This document shows positions 41,371 to 50,008 of a DNA stretch of 64,000 bases, one piece after another (positions within the stretch are counted from its first letter, which is position 1; each line of letters begins with the position of its first letter). The translations under genes and the position numbers were made by a program. Source of the stretch: an uncultured Prevotella sp. (GTDB lineage Bacteria > Bacteroidota > Bacteroidia > Bacteroidales > Bacteroidaceae); the NCBI GenBank assembly GCA_900553465.1, contig USDT01000007.1, positions 1-64,000 on the forward strand, written 5' to 3'. The notes under the pieces were generated by a model. The model was given only the letters and a program-made list of their open reading frames with translations, was not told the origin of the DNA and did no database searches.

Positions 41371-41580
41371 TTAAAGTCCTGCAAGACGGTTGATGAAATA
41401 TATCTGCCAGTCCTGGTCGAGTCCGAGGTTGCTGCACGCGATTTCGAAGTCTTCGCCTCTCAGGTCGTTGTCTGCCTGAAGTTCCTGCAGGTTCCTTATC
41501 TCGTCGTCCAAATATTCCTGTGCCTCTTCCTTGCCGCAACTGCATGAGTTGCAGATCAGGTCAATGATATTCCGTGCCAT
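41371..41580 (-). CDS. Small hypothetical protein
   Basis: 69 residues, acidic, with an N-terminal Cys cluster (LICNSCSCGKEEAQ) and LDQDWQIYFINRLAGL at the C-terminus. It lies 11 bp from neighbours on both sides in the minus-strand operon. No family recognised. Confidence 0.55.
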   Translation of the reverse strand: MARNIIDLICNSCSCGKEEAQEYLDDEIRNLQELQADNDLRGEDFEIACSNLGLDQDWQIYFINRLAGL

Positions 41581-41591
41581 AGCCGTTGTCT

Positions 41592-42188
41592 TTAGTTATT
41601 TGTCAGGTATATGTTCCTCTTCTCGTCATAGTTCTTGTCGTTCCACCATTCGTCGGCGGCCTCGGCGAATGTCTGTCCGGAATTGGCTGAAGGGAAATCG
41701 GATGTCTTGAATCCGGTCAGGTATTCAAGGTTATCGGTGCTGTTGGATTTCCACCATTCCTGCATCTTTTCCAGAAAGGATTGTTTGGAGCAGGTCTCCA
41801 CATTGTCCTCGCACCGGGAACACCAGATGTCATCGTCCACGTCACTATGGTATTCATTCGTGTTTACATCCACCCATGCCTGGATTTCAATCTCTGTTGA
41901 ACCGCAATCACTGCACACCTTGATTTCGGAATCGTCCGGATGTTTGCGCCTGGCTTTGCCGTCATACAGGCTGACGGCCCGTTCCACCAGTTTTTCCCTG
42001 TAACGGTCTGTCAGTTCCGCATAGAACCGTTCGGCTGCCCCGAATATACCCTTGTCCGTCATCAGACTCCATTTTTCCCAGAAATGACGGTACATGTCCC
42101 CGTACACGACTTTACATTCTTCCTCGCACCAGGCATTCCACATGTAATAGAAGAAGCTGGAGACTGCATTTTCCGCTTGATATTTCAT
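41592..42188 (-). CDS. Hypothetical protein with zinc-ribbon-like Cys pairs
   Basis: 198 residues from ATG 42188. VCSDCGSTEIEIQAWVDVNT and DDIWCSRCEDNVETC supply two C-x2-C pairs, a zinc-ribbon pattern (about residues 95-140). The N-terminal region is aromatic and helical (SSFFYYMWNAWCEEECKVVY). Likely a nucleic-acid- or protein-binding accessory protein; unknown family. Confidence 0.6.
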   Translation of the reverse strand: MKYQAENAVSSFFYYMWNAWCEEECKVVYGDMYRHFWEKWSLMTDKGIFGAAERFYAELTDRYREKLVERAVSLYDGKARRKHPDDSEIKVCSDCGSTEIEIQAWVDVNTNEYHSDVDDDIWCSRCEDNVETCSKQSFLEKMQEWWKSNSTDNLEYLTGFKTSDFPSANSGQTFAEAADEWWNDKNYDEKRNIYLTNN

Positions 42189-42198
42189 AATGTTGTTT

Positions 42199-42429
42199 TT
42201 ATTTAAGGTTATACATCCTTGCAAAGTAGCTGTTCACTTCAGGGATCCTTTTCTTGTAATAGGGCTGGTTGTCCCTGCACCAGTCCGCCAGTTCCTGTTT
42301 GTTCCTGAAAGGTTCCCTCCAGCTTTGCCCGCTCATGATCATTTCCACCTGCGGGGCCAGTTCCCTGATGAACGCTCCGACAGTCCATCCTTCCCAGACG
42401 TATCTGTCCATATTGATTTTTGTTGCCAT
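42199..42429 (-). CDS. Small hypothetical protein
   Basis: 76 residues from ATG 42429; a longer frame to 42468 would overlap the upstream gene. YVWEGWTVGAFIRELAPQVE and KQELADWCRDNQPYYKKRIP form a compact helical protein. Common style of small ICE accessory proteins; function unknown. Confidence 0.58.
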   Translation of the reverse strand: MATKINMDRYVWEGWTVGAFIRELAPQVEMIMSGQSWREPFRNKQELADWCRDNQPYYKKRIPEVNSYFARMYNLK

Positions 42430-42442
42430 ATTGTCTTTTGTT

Positions 42443-43024
42443 TCAAGAGTTTCCTTTTGTATTTTCAAGTTGAAGCCTTACTGCTTCGTACATTTGATTA
42501 AGCCAATCAATGTTGCTGGCTCCAAGGTCGTAGGGAGTGTAGCAGGCCACTTCGTCCCCGCTTTCCTTCTCCAATGCGATTACTGTCATACTATCCTCCG
42601 TAACTTTAAGCTTCGTTACCCGGCATTCATATGGATCGCCGTTTTTCCCGAACCAGATGACCCATACCGGATCGTCATTGCTGTCACAGAATGAGATTTC
42701 TTTCAGTCCGTGCGTATCAAGCAGCTCCCTGATGGCTCCGATTATGTCCTTACGCAGTTCTTCAATCCTGTCGCTGAAACACATGGACGTGTATCTGACC
42801 TTGCCTTTGCCAACCCGTTCCCTGAAAGAAAGGATCTGCATGTCAGGGTGACTGCTGAATCTCCAGTCTGTCACCTCGTCATCATCGCGGGTAGTGTGGA
42901 TGTTTCCGCCCAATACCAGACCGCAGTCTTCCGTTACAATTCTTTCCGCCTCGTCGCGGTCTTCCGCCACGACCTTGTAGGTACCCTCGAAGGCGTACCT
43001 TACTCTTACATCGTACTTTGCCAT
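42443..43024 (-). CDS. Hypothetical protein
   Basis: 193 residues. The N-terminal beta-alpha unit VRVRYAFEGTYKVVAEDRDE resembles small ferredoxin-like folds. The centre is acidic, and the C-terminus (NIDWLNQMYEAVRLQLENTK) is a helix. Member of the 39.2-45.7 kb minus-strand block. Not recognised. Confidence 0.58.
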   Translation of the reverse strand: MAKYDVRVRYAFEGTYKVVAEDRDEAERIVTEDCGLVLGGNIHTTRDDDEVTDWRFSSHPDMQILSFRERVGKGKVRYTSMCFSDRIEELRKDIIGAIRELLDTHGLKEISFCDSNDDPVWVIWFGKNGDPYECRVTKLKVTEDSMTVIALEKESGDEVACYTPYDLGASNIDWLNQMYEAVRLQLENTKGNS

Positions 43025-43063
43025 AATTCCTATGATTTGGTTAATGATTTCTATTGTTGATTC

Positions 43064-43552
43064 TTATTCTTGGTTCTCGAACGATTCCGGTGACAACCGG
43101 TACAGTTCAGCCAGGTTCAGTTTGGCCATCGGGTATTCCACCCATCCGCTTTTGCGTCTGTATCCCGTGTCTTCGGCAAGGCTGTTCCTTATGAGGAATT
43201 CCATCGCTTCCGGATTGTTGTTTATGTCAATGAATGCCTGGTCGGGAATCCCGAATGCCGGGGAGTCTTCCAGATTGACGGTAAGTACCGTGTATAGTTC
43301 CCCGTTGTCCGGTGATTCCAGACTCAGAACCGGCCATCCGTTCGGGTAGAAGCCGGTGACAAGCCTGAATTCCTTTCCATGGTACCGGAATGTCCTTTCA
43401 GACCGGTTTTTCCCGGATTCCTGAATTTTGAAGTCGTCTTCTCCTTCAGTGAATGTCCTCATCGGGCAGGACACATCGTAATGGCAGCCGTCTTCGTGTC
43501 CGCACAGGTATTCTTTTCCCTTGAATAGGATGATTGCATATTTCTTTTCCAT
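43064..43552 (-). CDS. DUF4313-like hypothetical protein
   Basis: 162 residues. KYAIILFKGKEYLCGHEDGC at the N-terminus; VTGFYPNGWPVLSLESPDNG and AFIDINNNPEAMEFLIRNSL followed by DTGYRRKSGWVEYPMAKLNL match the pattern of the DUF4313 family of Bacteroidales mobile elements (moderately sure). Unknown function. Confidence 0.6.
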   Translation of the reverse strand: MEKKYAIILFKGKEYLCGHEDGCHYDVSCPMRTFTEGEDDFKIQESGKNRSERTFRYHGKEFRLVTGFYPNGWPVLSLESPDNGELYTVLTVNLEDSPAFGIPDQAFIDINNNPEAMEFLIRNSLAEDTGYRRKSGWVEYPMAKLNLAELYRLSPESFENQE

Positions 43553-43583
43553 GATTTGATATCTTTAATTGACCATACTTGAT

Positions 43584-44546
43584 TTATGAAGCAACAAGAC
43601 CTATCTTTTCTCCGAAGAAGGAATCGCATACCCCGTACACATGCTTGATGGAGCATTCATATTTTGAGTTCTCGCTGTCAAGACGGAAGCGGAATCCGTG
43701 ATAGTCCCTGACTTCCAGTTTCAGTCTGACATCTTTCAGGAGTTCCATTTCCAGGAGGCTTCCACCGCCGTACATGGAGCTGAAGATGCCGCAGCAGTTG
43801 CCTTTGGGAATAATGACTTCCCCAAGCGAGAATCCGGCATCATAAAGTTCCTGCAGGCTTACCTTGCCGATATAGGTCAGCAGGTTGGCACCGCAGCAGG
43901 AGTTGATGAGTTCATGGTAGAACTGTTCATAGGATACCTGTTCCTTGCCGTCCCTGTATTTTTTGTCGGGGAACCGGCCATATACCGTGTAGCCTTTCTC
44001 CACCAGCATTTTCTTCACTTTGGCTGGATTGAGGTTCAGCGCGTCTATCATATCCCCGAAATAGGATTCCTTGTACCGGTATCCTTCCTGCGATTCCAGC
44101 CAGTTGGAATTGATGCAGTCGTAGTTTGACAGCATCTCGACACACACGGGGATGTCATCCGTGTTTTTGAGAAGTTCTTTCAGCGTGTCAGAGTCGTTTC
44201 TGTCATAGATTTCTTCCCTGATTTCGTCTTCGTGTTCTTGAAAGAACTTGTCCACTTCCTCTTCCCCGAAATCATGGAAACGGATACATTCATCCTTCAG
44301 CTTTGAGACGATTTCACGGACAGCTTCCCATTCCGCGTCATTGTACCATTCGTCCACTTTCTCCCACAGGCTTTCACAGCTCTTTTCTTCCAGACACTTC
44401 TGGATGGTGTCACGGCAGTTGTCGAGATTGTCGTTGTAGTCCACCCATACCAGCGTGTAGGACTTGTCCATGAGCGATTTCACGAATTCCATTGTCAGTC
44501 TTTCCTGTTCTTCCATTTCTGTTGTCAGTCTTTCCTGTTCTTCCAT
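43584..44546 (-). CDS. Large hypothetical acidic protein with a repeated N-terminus
   Basis: 320 residues. The first 20 residues are two copies of MEEQERLT(T/M)E made by a 30-bp tandem DNA repeat, so translation could start at either ATG (44546 or 44516). The rest contains YTLVWVDYNDNLDNCRDTIQ, an acidic helical part and a C-terminal part with YGGGSLLEMELLKDVRLKLE. No signal or membrane helix. Acidic proteins of this kind in mobile elements are sometimes DNA mimics, but nothing proves it here. Confidence 0.6.
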   Translation of the reverse strand: MEEQERLTTEMEEQERLTMEFVKSLMDKSYTLVWVDYNDNLDNCRDTIQKCLEEKSCESLWEKVDEWYNDAEWEAVREIVSKLKDECIRFHDFGEEEVDKFFQEHEDEIREEIYDRNDSDTLKELLKNTDDIPVCVEMLSNYDCINSNWLESQEGYRYKESYFGDMIDALNLNPAKVKKMLVEKGYTVYGRFPDKKYRDGKEQVSYEQFYHELINSCCGANLLTYIGKVSLQELYDAGFSLGEVIIPKGNCCGIFSSMYGGGSLLEMELLKDVRLKLEVRDYHGFRFRLDSENSKYECSIKHVYGVCDSFFGEKIGLVAS

Positions 44547-44642
44547 TTCTGTTACCTGTGTACGGCAGGATTCTGTTTCCCGTACATGTCGTTTATAAAT
44601 GAGAAGAGCGACCTTTCGGCCGCTCCCTTGTCATTCGTTCTC

Positions 44643-44918
44643 TTACTTGAGCCTTTCATATTTCTCTGTTTCCATTTCCGTTTTGCCGTCGAAGTGGAAA
44701 TGTGCCATATGACCGTATCCGGTTTTAGGCTCACCGCCGCATTTGTGCAGTGCGGTGTCTATTTCCCAGTCGGTATCACCGATGCCGAGGGATATGTATG
44801 TCCCTCTGAGCATACACCCGGCCAGTCTCAGTGCGGCATCCTTCCTTTTTTCCCGGCGGAGCCTGTCAAATGCCGCGAGCGCGATTTCCCGGTTGGGTAT
44901 TTTTATCGTAGTTTCCAT
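44643..44918 (-). CDS. Small hypothetical protein
   Basis: 91 residues. REIALAAFDRLRREKRKDAA forms an amphipathic helix, followed by LRGTYISLGIGDTDWEIDTA and a His-rich stretch GYGHMAHFHFDG. Operon neighbour spacing is 12 bp to the upstream gene. Unknown. Confidence 0.58.
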   Translation of the reverse strand: METTIKIPNREIALAAFDRLRREKRKDAALRLAGCMLRGTYISLGIGDTDWEIDTALHKCGGEPKTGYGHMAHFHFDGKTEMETEKYERLK

Positions 44919-44930
44919 ATCGTTTCATTT

Positions 44931-45245
44931 TCAGTTTGCCGTTTCCTTGTCTTTCCCGCTGTCTTTTGCTGCCAGGACACCGAAAGGCAGATCGAGTATC
45001 CTGTGGTTAAAACACAGCGTTGAATTGTAGTCCGTGCGTTGCCAGAGGGTAAAATGGTCTCCGGCGAACGACCATCTGAAATAGCCTGACAGTGAGCCGA
45101 ACTGCGGATTGACATTCCTGCTTATGAGGAAGCGGTTCACGTCCACGATGTGTCCCGCCGTCAGTAGTATGTTCAGTATTTCCACGAATGCCAGCTGCGA
45201 GTATGGGTCGATAGGCATTACAGGTCCTTTGAAGTTGATTTCCAT
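44931..45245 (-). CDS. Small hypothetical protein
   Basis: 104 residues. The MEINFKGPVMPIDPYSQLAF start, a hydrophobic helix-like run (FVEILNILLTAG) and a beta C-terminal half (YFRWSFAGDHFTLWQRTDYN) are seen. Unknown; 12 bp from both neighbours, so part of the same transcript as 45258-45749. Confidence 0.58.
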   Translation of the reverse strand: MEINFKGPVMPIDPYSQLAFVEILNILLTAGHIVDVNRFLISRNVNPQFGSLSGYFRWSFAGDHFTLWQRTDYNSTLCFNHRILDLPFGVLAAKDSGKDKETAN

Positions 45246-45257
45246 ATCTTTTGTCTT

Positions 45258-45749
45258 TTAGTCATAATTGTCATCAAATATTTCGTAACGGAATGGAAGC
45301 ATGTCGCAGTAGTAGCTTGATACGCCCGTGTATATCAGGGCATCTTCTCCCGTGTCCGCGTCTTCTTCCGTTTCCGTGACGGTATCCCCGTACAGGTCAT
45401 GGTAGTGTGATACCATCATGTGCGGGTCATCCGTGGTGATGTCATATCCGTAACTTCTGCTCCAGCTTATGAAAAACTCCGTTTCTTCCTCTTCGAGCCT
45501 TTCAAGGGCATCCCTGATCTCGAAGAAGTTGGGACAGAGCCATTCACGGCTGATCAGTGTGTCCGGAATGTTTTCCCATTTCGGATACCGGTATTCCGGT
45601 TCCTTTTCCCCGGGAAACAGGTCGGAACAGGCACTCAGGAACTCGCCCATGTCGCTGTAGTCGGACAGGTGCAGCCAGTAGTCCCTGTAATCCTTTATGT
45701 CAATGAGATGCTGTGTGGTCACGGCAATCTCTGCATTGTTCAGATCCAT
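45258..45749 (-). CDS. Hypothetical acidic protein, first gene behind structured element copy 4
   Basis: 163 residues, strongly acidic (many Asp and Glu, for example VTETEEDADTGEDALIY), with YRDYWLHLSDYSDMGEFLSA and FFISWSRSYGYDITTDD. The charge resembles DNA-mimic anti-restriction proteins; that is only a hint. It begins about 35 nt downstream of structured element copy 4 and heads a group of about ten closely spaced minus-strand genes reaching 39242. Confidence 0.6.
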   Translation of the reverse strand: MDLNNAEIAVTTQHLIDIKDYRDYWLHLSDYSDMGEFLSACSDLFPGEKEPEYRYPKWENIPDTLISREWLCPNFFEIRDALERLEEEETEFFISWSRSYGYDITTDDPHMMVSHYHDLYGDTVTETEEDADTGEDALIYTGVSSYYCDMLPFRYEIFDDNYD

Positions 45750-45783
45750 ATTACTTGTCTTTTATGTATGTGGATGCCGGGGA

Positions 45784-45943
45784 TTCCATTCCACCGACCT
45801 CGACAAGGTGCCGTGTCCCGGCTGTGCAGGGTTTTTCGGGAAAATACCGCAGCTCCGCGAGGATGATTTTCCTGAAAACCGCCTGCGGCCTGACCTTGCT
45901 CAGCCGATGGGGACGCGGCTTACCTTTGTCGGTGGGAATGGAA
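45784..45943 (-). repeat. Structured leader element, copy 4
   Basis: About 160 nt. The outer stem TTCCATTCC-ACCGAC pairs perfectly with GTCGGTGGGAATGGAA although its sequence differs completely from copies 1-3. Stem 2 pairs GCCGTGTCCC and CGGCTG with CAGCCG and GGGGACGCGGC. Stem 3 pairs TTTTC-GGGAAAAT with ATTTTCCTGAAAA. Kept motif TACCGCAGCTCCGCGAGGAT; unpaired ACCTTTGT. It lies in the 222-bp gap between the methylase-helicase stop and the 45749 gene; the rest of the gap is empty. Confidence 0.78.
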
Positions 45944-45971
45944 CTCCCGGTCTTCTTCATACGGTTCATAT

Positions 45972-48900
45972 TTATTCTGTTATGCGCTGGCTTCCCCAGC
46001 TGATGTGTATTTTGCCTTCACTGTCCTGCGTGCGGATGAGCAGGCTGTCGATGACAGACATTGTGATGTCGAACTCCTCGAAGATTTCTGACTGTTCCTT
46101 GACCTCACCGGTCTTGATGAATTCGTTCAGACGCTCCTTGGTCAGTACCAGTGCCATCAGGTTCTGTTCGACCGAATCTTCGTAGGTGACGTAGTGGACA
46201 TCCTTCATTTCTTTGGAATCGAGACGGATGAAACGGAAGTAGAACTGTTCCATACGGGGGATGTTCCACTGCAGGGATTCCAGTATCACGTCGTTGCAGG
46301 TAGGTATGTTCACGGAGCTGCTCAGGCTCTGCTGTGTGCATATCAGGATGCCGTTGATGGTGGAGTCGAATTCGGTCACGATGCTCTGTCGTTTCTTGAA
46401 GGCTACATCTCCCTTGACCACAAATACAGGTCTGTCGGGAAAATGTTCCCGGATATAGCTCTCGTAGAGGTCGAAGGCCGCCAATGTGGTACATCCGATG
46501 GCAACCTTACCCGGTATTGTCCTTATGAGCCTTTCAATATAGCGGGTCTTGGAAGGATAACTGTCACCGTAGTATCCCTCTATCAGGTGAGGTACCGAAC
46601 AGGCTTTGATAAGCAGCTTGATCTGCCTCATGAGTCTCAGTCCTGCATCCTTTTTCGTGTCTCCCGTGCTGTTGTAGTACAGCTCACAGATGCGGCAGAA
46701 TTCCTCGATGATGACACGGTATACCTCGTGTTCTCCTTCCGAGGGACGGACGGTATGTGTCCGTATCCGGTATTTCTCTCCTGCGAAGTCCCTGAATTTA
46801 CGCGTGATGACCGTCTTGCCGATAAGTTCGGAGAGTTCGTCCTTGTTGTACACGTCCTGGTTCTGTTTCTCGATGCCGAATACAGTGGCTTTCCCCGGAC
46901 AGTGGCAGGCACGGAAAAGGACATGCCCCCTGAAGGCGGGGAACGGTGTTCCGTAATCCGGGTTGTTCTCTTCCTCTATCTCGTGGTCCCTGTTTTCGTG
47001 GTAGACCTGCGGGCTCCAGCATATCATGTTTACGGAGTTGTTGTAGAGTAGTTCGAACTGGCTGTACAGTTCCGCGATGTTGTTGCGGGTGGTTGTTCCC
47101 GTGTCGAGGATCTTGTACCTGAGCCTCCTGAATATGCACAGGATGTTTCTTGTACGCTGCGATGTGGGATTGGTGATTTCGTCCGACTCGTCGAAGACAA
47201 GGCACAGCTTGCCGGAAGTGCGTTTCACGAAACGCATCAGTCCTCTTTTCAGTTTCCGGAGCATGGAGGTGGAGACGACAAGGAATGTCCCTTCCGGTAT
47301 GTTGTTGAGGTCGCCGGCGGTCTGTATTGTACGGAAGCGTTCCTTGTTTATGGTAAGGAACGGTATCCAGGTCATGTTGGTGGCGATGGCCGGGGCAAGT
47401 ATGATGACGTTCTTTGCCTTTCTGAACTTGAGCAGGTATTTCGCCCTGTGATAGACGGCGGCAGTCTTGCCTGAACCCTGCTGCCAGTTCAGCAGGGCGT
47501 AGCGTTTCTGCAACACGAGGTTCAGGTCGTGTTTCTGCAAGTCCGTGAATTCGCAGACTTCACCGTCCTTGTTGATGAATGTGGTGCGGTCCAGGTATTC
47601 CTTCAGGCCGGCATCTTCCCGCATTTCCGCAAACTGGAGATTCTGGGTCTCGTATTGCCTCTGTTTGCGCCGTATCAGTTTACTGGCGGCACGGATCTGC
47701 CGCATGTTCTTTTCTGTGACGTTTTCCGGCATCGGGAGTTCGGCCCTTCCGAGTATGAGGTCGTTGATGCCTGCGGCCTTGTGCGTGACCTTGTCAAGCA
47801 GACGCGGGGCATATTGCTTCAGCTTGAAGCCGTAGGATGTCTTCACCAATGCCACTTCCTTGCGCTGCACCACGTTCTGCGAGGTGATGTACCTGCGGAT
47901 GATGCCGAGAACCTTGCCGGTGGTCAGCTTCTTGCGTTCCCATTCCTTTATCTGTTCCCGGGTGGCATTTTCCGGCGGTTTCTGGTTGCGGAATTTGGAC
48001 ACCAGCGCCTCCGCCTTTTCGACATGCCTGTTCAGCACGGCATGGGCTTTCAGCTCGTACATGTATTTGGCGAGCCTGTACTCGAACTGTTCCAGCTCTT
48101 CTTTGTCTATATGGTTGCACTCCCGCATCAGCTGGAGGCGCAGCCGGTGTTTCATTTTCCGCATTTCGGCTATGCGTTTCTTCAGCTCATCCATGCTGAC
48201 AAACTCTTCCGCGTTGTACGGCTGCATTTCAATATGGAGGGAACGGCGGAGGAATACCATGATTTTTGTTGCGAAATTCTGCACGCCCACCGTAGAGAAG
48301 GCTGAATGTTCCAGCCTGGTCTGGCCGATGAAGGAGAAATTCGAGTTGATTTTCGCCACGCGTGTCTTTTCCCAGAACTCGTTCTGCATGAAGGAGAGAG
48401 GGACGATGACCATCAGGATTCCGGCAGGGTTGAGCACGTCATAAGCCTTGTCCATGTAGAATTCCTGCGACAGCCTGTAATCAAATTTCAGGTTGAAGGG
48501 CGGATTTCCGACAATGATGTCGAAACGCTGTTCGGGATTGTACAGCTGTATGTCGCATTTCTCGATATGAGCTTCCGGGTAGAGGTATCTGGCAACGGCC
48601 ACCGCCTTGCCGTCAATGTCGAATCCGTAGGCATTGTGCAGGTTGGGCAGATGGTTGAAGAAGTTGCCCATGCCGCAGCACATGTCAAGTACCATTTCCG
48701 CCGATGTCGGAGAAAGGGTCTCCACCATGCTTCGGCATATGTCGTGCGGGGTGAAGAACTGTCCCATCTCGAATTCCTTCTTGGCCTCGGCGTATTCATG
48801 GTAGCTGGTGAAATCCGCCTGCCTGAGGTTGTGCAGTCCTCCAATTCCCGTGTAGCAGTTGTAGATGCTTTCCTTCGGAACGAGGTCCTTGCCGGAGTCT

Positions 48901-48974
48901 ATGGCGAAAAGGATTTTCTCGTTGATCTCGGCACGCCTGTCCTGAGGAATCTGTTGGGGTATGATGGCATACAT
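45972..48974 (-). CDS. N6-adenine methylase-helicase fusion
   Basis: 1000 residues. An N-terminal methyltransferase has the SAM motif MVLDMCCGMGNFF (about 94-106) and the adenine-methylase motif DIIVGNPPF (about 152-160). A helical linker of about 300 residues follows. A superfamily-2 helicase-like half has Walker A WQQGSGKT (about 497-504), Walker B-like VFDESDE (about 593-599) and GTTTRNN after it, with a C-terminal helicase part (GKVAIGCTTLAAFDLYESYI). It may modify incoming ICE DNA against host restriction or act in a defence role. No nuclease motif is evident. Confidence 0.82.
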   Translation of the reverse strand: MYAIIPQQIPQDRRAEINEKILFAIDSGKDLVPKESIYNCYTGIGGLHNLRQADFTSYHEYAEAKKEFEMGQFFTPHDICRSMVETLSPTSAEMVLDMCCGMGNFFNHLPNLHNAYGFDIDGKAVAVARYLYPEAHIEKCDIQLYNPEQRFDIIVGNPPFNLKFDYRLSQEFYMDKAYDVLNPAGILMVIVPLSFMQNEFWEKTRVAKINSNFSFIGQTRLEHSAFSTVGVQNFATKIMVFLRRSLHIEMQPYNAEEFVSMDELKKRIAEMRKMKHRLRLQLMRECNHIDKEELEQFEYRLAKYMYELKAHAVLNRHVEKAEALVSKFRNQKPPENATREQIKEWERKKLTTGKVLGIIRRYITSQNVVQRKEVALVKTSYGFKLKQYAPRLLDKVTHKAAGINDLILGRAELPMPENVTEKNMRQIRAASKLIRRKQRQYETQNLQFAEMREDAGLKEYLDRTTFINKDGEVCEFTDLQKHDLNLVLQKRYALLNWQQGSGKTAAVYHRAKYLLKFRKAKNVIILAPAIATNMTWIPFLTINKERFRTIQTAGDLNNIPEGTFLVVSTSMLRKLKRGLMRFVKRTSGKLCLVFDESDEITNPTSQRTRNILCIFRRLRYKILDTGTTTRNNIAELYSQFELLYNNSVNMICWSPQVYHENRDHEIEEENNPDYGTPFPAFRGHVLFRACHCPGKATVFGIEKQNQDVYNKDELSELIGKTVITRKFRDFAGEKYRIRTHTVRPSEGEHEVYRVIIEEFCRICELYYNSTGDTKKDAGLRLMRQIKLLIKACSVPHLIEGYYGDSYPSKTRYIERLIRTIPGKVAIGCTTLAAFDLYESYIREHFPDRPVFVVKGDVAFKKRQSIVTEFDSTINGILICTQQSLSSSVNIPTCNDVILESLQWNIPRMEQFYFRFIRLDSKEMKDVHYVTYEDSVEQNLMALVLTKERLNEFIKTGEVKEQSEIFEEFDITMSVIDSLLIRTQDSEGKIHISWGSQRITE

Positions 48975-49054
48975 GTCTTTTCTTTTTTAATGGTTGGAAA
49001 CGAAGACACCCCGCAAGGATGTCTTACGGGGTGTCTGAATAAGTATTTCATGAA

Positions 49055-49996
49055 TCACTCTTCTCTGAGTGTGATTTCATCCAGCCGTAGCCTTCTGTAG
49101 CAGTTCTCTGCGGCCTGACTGTCCTTGAAGCGTACGTCGATGCGTCCGTTCTTGTAGAACTTGATCTGTTCTGCGTTGCTCAGGGTGAGGTTGTACCATT
49201 CGGTTATATCCACATCGCGTCTGTCAAGGCCGATGACCATACCGCTTGAACCGTTTATCACATCATCTGCCCCGTATGCGATACCTTCGCAGAAAATGTC
49301 CACTTTCCTTCCGCAGTCATACGAGAACTCATATTCCCGGTGGTATTCCAGATGGATGCTGTCCCAGGACACGATGTCAGGGAAAGTTATCTTGTCCTTT
49401 TTCAGTTCGGGCTTCACCTTGCTCCAGCGGGAAGGCTGTACCGTTTTCAGGAAACGGGCCAGCAGTTCTTCCTCTGCGGTCTCACGGAAACTTTTTCCGC
49501 CGAGGTGTTCAATGACCATATCCACGTAAGTCTGGTAGACCGGACGGAATCCCATGCGCATGGCCTTCTCGTCGATTACAGGAATGGGTACATCTACATT
49601 GTAGGTCCTGTTGAAATAGGAAATGATGCGATTCGCGAAATTCGCGTTGGCATTGCAGTTGTTGTCCGCAAGCTCGTTGATGAGGTCAAACGGTTTGAAT
49701 TCGTTGTGGGTATAGTCATCTTCCCCGCTGTTGTTGAAATAGAAATTCCGTATGGAGACCTTACCGTTATCCTCATACTTGAAGCTCTTGATTTCCCGAT
49801 ACCGTTCCGCTTCTTCCTTGAAGATGTCATACCATCGGTCGATACGGTCAAGTGTCCTGTAGAGCTGGTCCTGCTGTAGCTGGCAATACTGCCGGTCCTG
49901 TTCTGTAATTTTGTCCTCGTTCCTTACTTGCACGTTCAGGATACCTGTAAGCAGGTCAGTGTGGCTGCCTGCTGTTCTTGTTGCTGTTGTCTGCAT
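49055..49996 (-). CDS. DUF4942-like hypothetical protein
   Basis: 313 residues. Helical N-terminal half (QDQLYRTLDRIDRWYDIFKE), central INELADNNCNANANFANRII, and C-terminal beta region with MVIGLDRRDVDITEWYN and IKFYKNGRIDVRFKDSQAAE. The C-terminal pattern (a growing F-x-N-G-R-x-D region) is like DUF4942 proteins found beside DNA methylases in Bacteroidales mobile elements. Immediately upstream of the methylase-helicase, likely co-transcribed. Confidence 0.6.
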   Translation of the reverse strand: MQTTATRTAGSHTDLLTGILNVQVRNEDKITEQDRQYCQLQQDQLYRTLDRIDRWYDIFKEEAERYREIKSFKYEDNGKVSIRNFYFNNSGEDDYTHNEFKPFDLINELADNNCNANANFANRIISYFNRTYNVDVPIPVIDEKAMRMGFRPVYQTYVDMVIEHLGGKSFRETAEEELLARFLKTVQPSRWSKVKPELKKDKITFPDIVSWDSIHLEYHREYEFSYDCGRKVDIFCEGIAYGADDVINGSSGMVIGLDRRDVDITEWYNLTLSNAEQIKFYKNGRIDVRFKDSQAAENCYRRLRLDEITLREE

Positions 49997-50008
49997 AACT
50001 GTATTGTT

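Noticed and set aside
41360..41545. N-terminal extension of the J-domain frame
   Set aside because: It overlaps the 41371-41580 gene in another phase and does not look like protein sequence; the J domain begins right at ATG 41359.
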